From the NCBI GenBank assembly GCA_938003875.1, contig CALKWO010000137.1, positions 1-9,052 of the forward strand: a stretch of 9,052 nt of DNA. The letters are read 5' to 3'. The notes under the pieces are model-generated. The model was not told the origin of the DNA, searched no databases, and saw nothing but the letters and a program-made list of their open reading frames with translations. Below, in pieces: positions 6,862-9,052 of this stretch (position 1 is its first letter; every line of letters starts with the position of its first letter). A program made the position numbers and the translations under genes. Source of the stretch: an uncultured bacterium (GTDB lineage Bacteria; Planctomycetota; Uabimicrobiia; Uabimicrobiales; JABWCH01).

Positions 6862-7034
6862 GTAGGAATCAGGATTAAAAAAGTTCCGCTAGCACATTGG
6901 CAAAAGACGCAGGGATTGCGATGAAGATTGTCTTTTCCGAACAGATGGTCATTTTCGGCGCAACCCTGCGGCGACAAATCATTGCAAAGTAAGCAATTAT
7001 TGCTTACTGGATTGAAATCCAGGCCTAGTGCCAT
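6858..7034 (-). CDS. Possible small cysteine-rich protein overlapping the phosphodiesterase 3' end
   Basis: This 58-codon ORF has six cysteines: a CLLC pair (Cys14, Cys17), Cys25, and CVFCQC (Cys42, Cys45, Cys47). The spacing suggests metal binding, perhaps zinc or an Fe-S cluster, but I recognise no family. It has no signal peptide, although the C-terminus is hydrophobic (GTFLILIPT). The ATG overlaps the end of the upstream phosphodiesterase gene by 10 bases (ATGGCACTAG), which would allow translational coupling. No independent Shine-Dalgarno sequence is visible. It fills the gap to gspC, sharing TTAG with the opposing stop codon. Against it are the short length, the missing ribosome site and several small inverted repeats within it. 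It may be a real gene or simply an open 3' spacer. Confidence 0.35.
   Translation of the reverse strand: MALGLDFNPVSNNCLLCNDLSPQGCAENDHLFGKDNLHRNPCVFCQCASGTFLILIPT
6988..7008. repeat. Perfect 9-bp hairpin downstream of the phosphodiesterase gene
   Basis: AGTAAGCAA (6988-6996) and TTGCTTACT (7000-7008) form a perfect stem with the loop TTA. It lies 17 bases past the phosphodiesterase stop codon on the - strand. A smaller hairpin, GGATT-GA-AATCC (7009-7020), and the palindrome AGGCCT (7021-7026) adjoin it. No good T-run follows on either strand, so it is not a classical intrinsic terminator. It may protect an mRNA 3' end, or cause weak termination. Confidence 0.45.
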
Positions 7035-8944
7035 TCGATTGTATAAGTCGCTGCCTTTGCCTTTATGAAAACTGTAGACTGATAATGCCATATCTCATTT
7101 TGTTTCTGATACAGATGGAAGCTATAGTCTCCATCGGGATAGCAAGAGAGGCATGTTTCCCCTTCAGACAAGGGTATCCAGGAAAAATGCGGGCTTTGAG
7201 AAAGTGTAGTGCGATCCAATTGTAGGGGATGATCGTCCTTGTCTTTTGTGATAAAAACCAGCGAGGAAGGAAGTGATGGTAGAAAGAAGTGGTTTCTGGA
7301 AGCATCCGAGAGAGCTGACTGTATATCCAGCCTTTGTTCTCCTGTGCTCAATACAACAGGGAGGATGACCATGCGATACAGATTGCCTTTATACTGCCTA
7401 AGCATCAAAGAATACTGCCCTGGCAGAATGCCTGCAAGAATAAATCCTTGCTTGTGGATAGAAGCTTTCGCGATACGCATTCCAGATTCTGATTTTTGAG
7501 GCACGAGAAGGATTTCTTGCGTCTCCCAGAGATCTCTTGCAGAAAAAGTCCCATAAAGAGTAGCACGATTTTCATGAATAAAGGTTTCTGATAGATCGTT
7601 TCGTTGATAAGGAGAGAAGATCATTTCTTTGTTCCAGATTTGTTCTCCCATCTGGATCTGGATATGATACCGACCATAAGGCATATCGGATAGCAAAATT
7701 TTTTGCCCTGCCTGTATGTTTTGGGAAAAAGACATAGGGCCATTCATGCGCAGCGTGATATTTTCCCATTCTGAGGGACAAAGGTATTGGAAGGAGGCTG
7801 TGCCAAAAGGAAGCGATACAAGAATATCATTGTTTTCCTGGATTTCCAATATCTGGCTTATGTTTCGGTTTTCGCTTTCCAGAAGCATAATCGCCCTACC
7901 TTGAGCCAGCCTGCTGAAAAACAATTGCTTGATGGCTGCCCCCATCTGAAAAACAAATTTTTGGGTTTGTCTATTGCCCTGTGCATCTTTTATAGAAAGA
8001 CTTCCCTGAACTTCCCGACTCAAAGATACTGGAAGTTTCAGAGTCACAGAAAGATTCCCTCCGATAAAAGCAGAGTCTCTCTTTGATTCTGGATAGAAAT
8101 CCATCGTAGCCTCGACAGCATAGTGGTCTGACATATATTTGGCTTTTCCCACAGGGTGAGCCATGGGAAATTTGCTTACTAGCACATTCTTCCACATACT
8201 GTTGTGTCCATTTTGCATCAATATATAATCCAGCCTCTCTTTGCTGCCTGAGCCGCAAAAAGGATTGTCCAGATAGTAAGTATAGCCTGGGTCTGTATGC
8301 AAAAGGCGATAGCCATCTATCGGATTTAGCAGACGTGCGAGCATATCGGGATATTGCTGGTCTTTGTCACCAATCACATTCAAATCCCCTATGATAAAAA
8401 GAGGAACCGAAGTCTGATATTGTTGAAAAAATTTCCTGAGTTCGTCGAATTGTTTCTTACGCACATCGAAGTTTTTTTCATCTGCCTGGGTATGGCTTAG
8501 CACAACTTCTATTTTTTTGTTGGATGGCAGTTGGAGTCTTGCGAAGATAGCTCCCTTTTCAGAACAAGCATCCCATCCAGAAGAGGCTTTGTATATCATC
8601 TTCTTATGAAAGATTACAGGGTAGCGGCTAAAAAAGGTAATGCCTCCATCCTGGAAAAAAATATTGCTGCTTTCTGGCGGGTCAATAGCATAGGGATGAG
8701 TGTTGTAAAGATGATTTTTCCATTGTTCGCGCAGACCATCATCAAAAACCTCAGAAAGACCAATAACATCATAAGGCCTCACTGCTTCTCTCAATTCCGC
8801 AAAACGCTCTGACTTATAATCGTCCTTGCCCACAAGTCCAGGGCGAAGAAATACATTGTAAGCCAATATTTTTAGCTCTTCTCCCTGCAAAATTTTTTCA
8901 GAAATCAGCAGAAAAAACAAAAAAAATACAACAAAATATTTCAT
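7025..8944 (-). CDS. Exported EEP-family phosphodiesterase, sphingomyelinase C-like, with beta-rich C-terminal domains
   Basis: The 639-residue protein starts with a signal sequence (hydrophobic 4-14, cleavage near residue 20). Residues 24-285 are an endonuclease/exonuclease/phosphatase fold, a metal-dependent phosphodiester hydrolase. Expected active-site residues are visible: Asn30 in LAYNVFLRP, Glu65 in IGLSEVFDD, His151 in LSHTQAD, Asp187 and Asn189 in IIGDLNV, Asp239 in ERLDYIL, and Asp273-His274 in MSDHYAV. The YNVFLRP start and the HTQAD...VRKKQFDEL block resemble neutral sphingomyelinases more than DNases, so a phospholipid head-group is the likeliest substrate. Residues about 295-637 are beta-rich and hold repeated turn motifs (MPYGRYHIQI, ILPGQYSLML, YPDGDYSFHL) typical of Cna-B or transthyretin-like modules. 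These may bind membrane or wall. GGAAAGGA six bases before the ATG supports the start. Substrate preference is inferred, not shown. Confidence 0.87.
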   Translation of the reverse strand: MKYFVVFFLFFLLISEKILQGEELKILAYNVFLRPGLVGKDDYKSERFAELREAVRPYDVIGLSEVFDDGLREQWKNHLYNTHPYAIDPPESSNIFFQDGGITFFSRYPVIFHKKMIYKASSGWDACSEKGAIFARLQLPSNKKIEVVLSHTQADEKNFDVRKKQFDELRKFFQQYQTSVPLFIIGDLNVIGDKDQQYPDMLARLLNPIDGYRLLHTDPGYTYYLDNPFCGSGSKERLDYILMQNGHNSMWKNVLVSKFPMAHPVGKAKYMSDHYAVEATMDFYPESKRDSAFIGGNLSVTLKLPVSLSREVQGSLSIKDAQGNRQTQKFVFQMGAAIKQLFFSRLAQGRAIMLLESENRNISQILEIQENNDILVSLPFGTASFQYLCPSEWENITLRMNGPMSFSQNIQAGQKILLSDMPYGRYHIQIQMGEQIWNKEMIFSPYQRNDLSETFIHENRATLYGTFSARDLWETQEILLVPQKSESGMRIAKASIHKQGFILAGILPGQYSLMLRQYKGNLYRMVILPVVLSTGEQRLDIQSALSDASRNHFFLPSLPSSLVFITKDKDDHPLQLDRTTLSQSPHFSWIPLSEGETCLSCYPDGDYSFHLYQKQNEIWHYQSTVFIKAKAATYTIEWH

Positions 8945-9018
8945 ACATAATCCTTTCCATTGCTTCTAACAGAATCTTTGGTATGTATAGTCTATAAAGA
9001 AATAAGGCTGAATACCGC

Positions 9019-9052
9019 CTGCTGGAGCAGATGCTATTATCATAGCACTGCT
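9019..9052. repeat. Nested inverted repeats upstream of the phosphodiesterase gene
   Basis: AGCAG (9026-9030) can pair with CTGCT on its left (9019-9023, loop GG). It can also pair with CTGCT on its right (9048-9052), where the stem continues as TGCTAT (9032-9037) and ATAGCA (9042-9047) around the loop TATC, with one bulged A. The larger stem has 11 pairs and reaches the window edge, so it may be longer. The two pairings exclude each other. On the - strand the same bases contain an extended -10 element, TGCTATGAT (9039-9047), so this may instead be an operator over the gene's promoter. Confidence 0.4.
9039..9047 (-). promoter_or_regulatory. Candidate extended -10 promoter for the phosphodiesterase gene
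   Basis: Read on the - strand, TGCTATGAT is an extended -10 element (TG, one base, TATGAT). Its hexamer is identical to the -10 of the gspD promoter. Transcription would start near 9032, leaving a leader of about 88 bases before the ATG at 8944. The -35 region lies beyond the window, so the call cannot be completed. A second, weaker candidate is TATACA closer to the gene. Confidence 0.3.

Noticed and set aside
7025..7091. Frameshift joining the small Cys-rich ORF to the phosphodiesterase
   Set aside because: The phosphodiesterase ends naturally on a beta strand (ATYTIEWH), and no homopolymer or slippery sequence is present at the junction.
1..9052. CRISPR array, tRNA, rRNA or insertion sequence
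   Set aside because: No regularly spaced repeats, cloverleaf-like segments, transposase motifs or flanking terminal repeats were seen on either strand.

Overview
The window is about 9 kb of AT-rich bacterial DNA from a Gram-negative-type (two-membrane) organism. The evidence is an outer-membrane secretin, a matching inner-membrane coupling protein and an exosortase-type PEP-CTERM tail. The PEP-CTERM protein, a PilM/GspL-like protein divergent from a GspD-GspC pair, and a two-module surface protein would fit a Planctomycetota/Lentisphaerota-type or related PVC bacterium. That assignment is inference, because no marker gene is present. I see no rRNA, tRNA, CRISPR array or insertion sequence.

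Layout. Positions 1-254 are a very AT-rich leader. Next come two + strand genes for exported proteins. The first (255-1235) is a chymotrypsin-fold serine protease with a C-terminal PEP-CTERM anchor. The second (1334-2386) is a two-module exported protein of unknown function, preceded by its own promoter-like site. A symmetric hairpin with A/T tails (2413-2439) separates it from a convergent gene (3968-2439, - strand) for a PilM/GspL-like inner-membrane assembly protein. A 138-bp divergent control region (3969-4106) holds a near-consensus sigma70 promoter overlapped by a perfect 9-bp inverted repeat. It is followed by the secretin gspD (4107-6068) and, 10 bp later, a gspC-like gene (6079-6861). 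The last large gene runs on the - strand (8944-7025). It encodes an exported endonuclease/exonuclease/phosphatase-family enzyme with sphingomyelinase-like motifs and a long beta-rich C-terminal half. A possible 58-codon cysteine-rich ORF overlaps its 3' end and reaches the gspC stop codon.

How the genes may work together. The GspL/PilM-like, GspD-like and GspC-like proteins together cover the inner-membrane platform, the inner-to-outer membrane link and the outer-membrane pore of a type II secretion (T2SS)-like machine. The ATPase (E), polytopic protein (F) and pseudopilins (G-K) are not in this window, so the machine must be encoded at split loci or be incomplete. All three flanking enzymes or surface proteins start with Sec-type signal sequences and are plausible clients, but nothing in the sequence proves this. 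The most interesting items are the degenerate nucleotide-binding motifs of the PilM/GspL-like protein, the inverted repeat over the gspD promoter, the sphingomyelinase-like enzyme with its beta-repeat tail, the small Cys-rich ORF, and the switch-like hairpin at the right edge.
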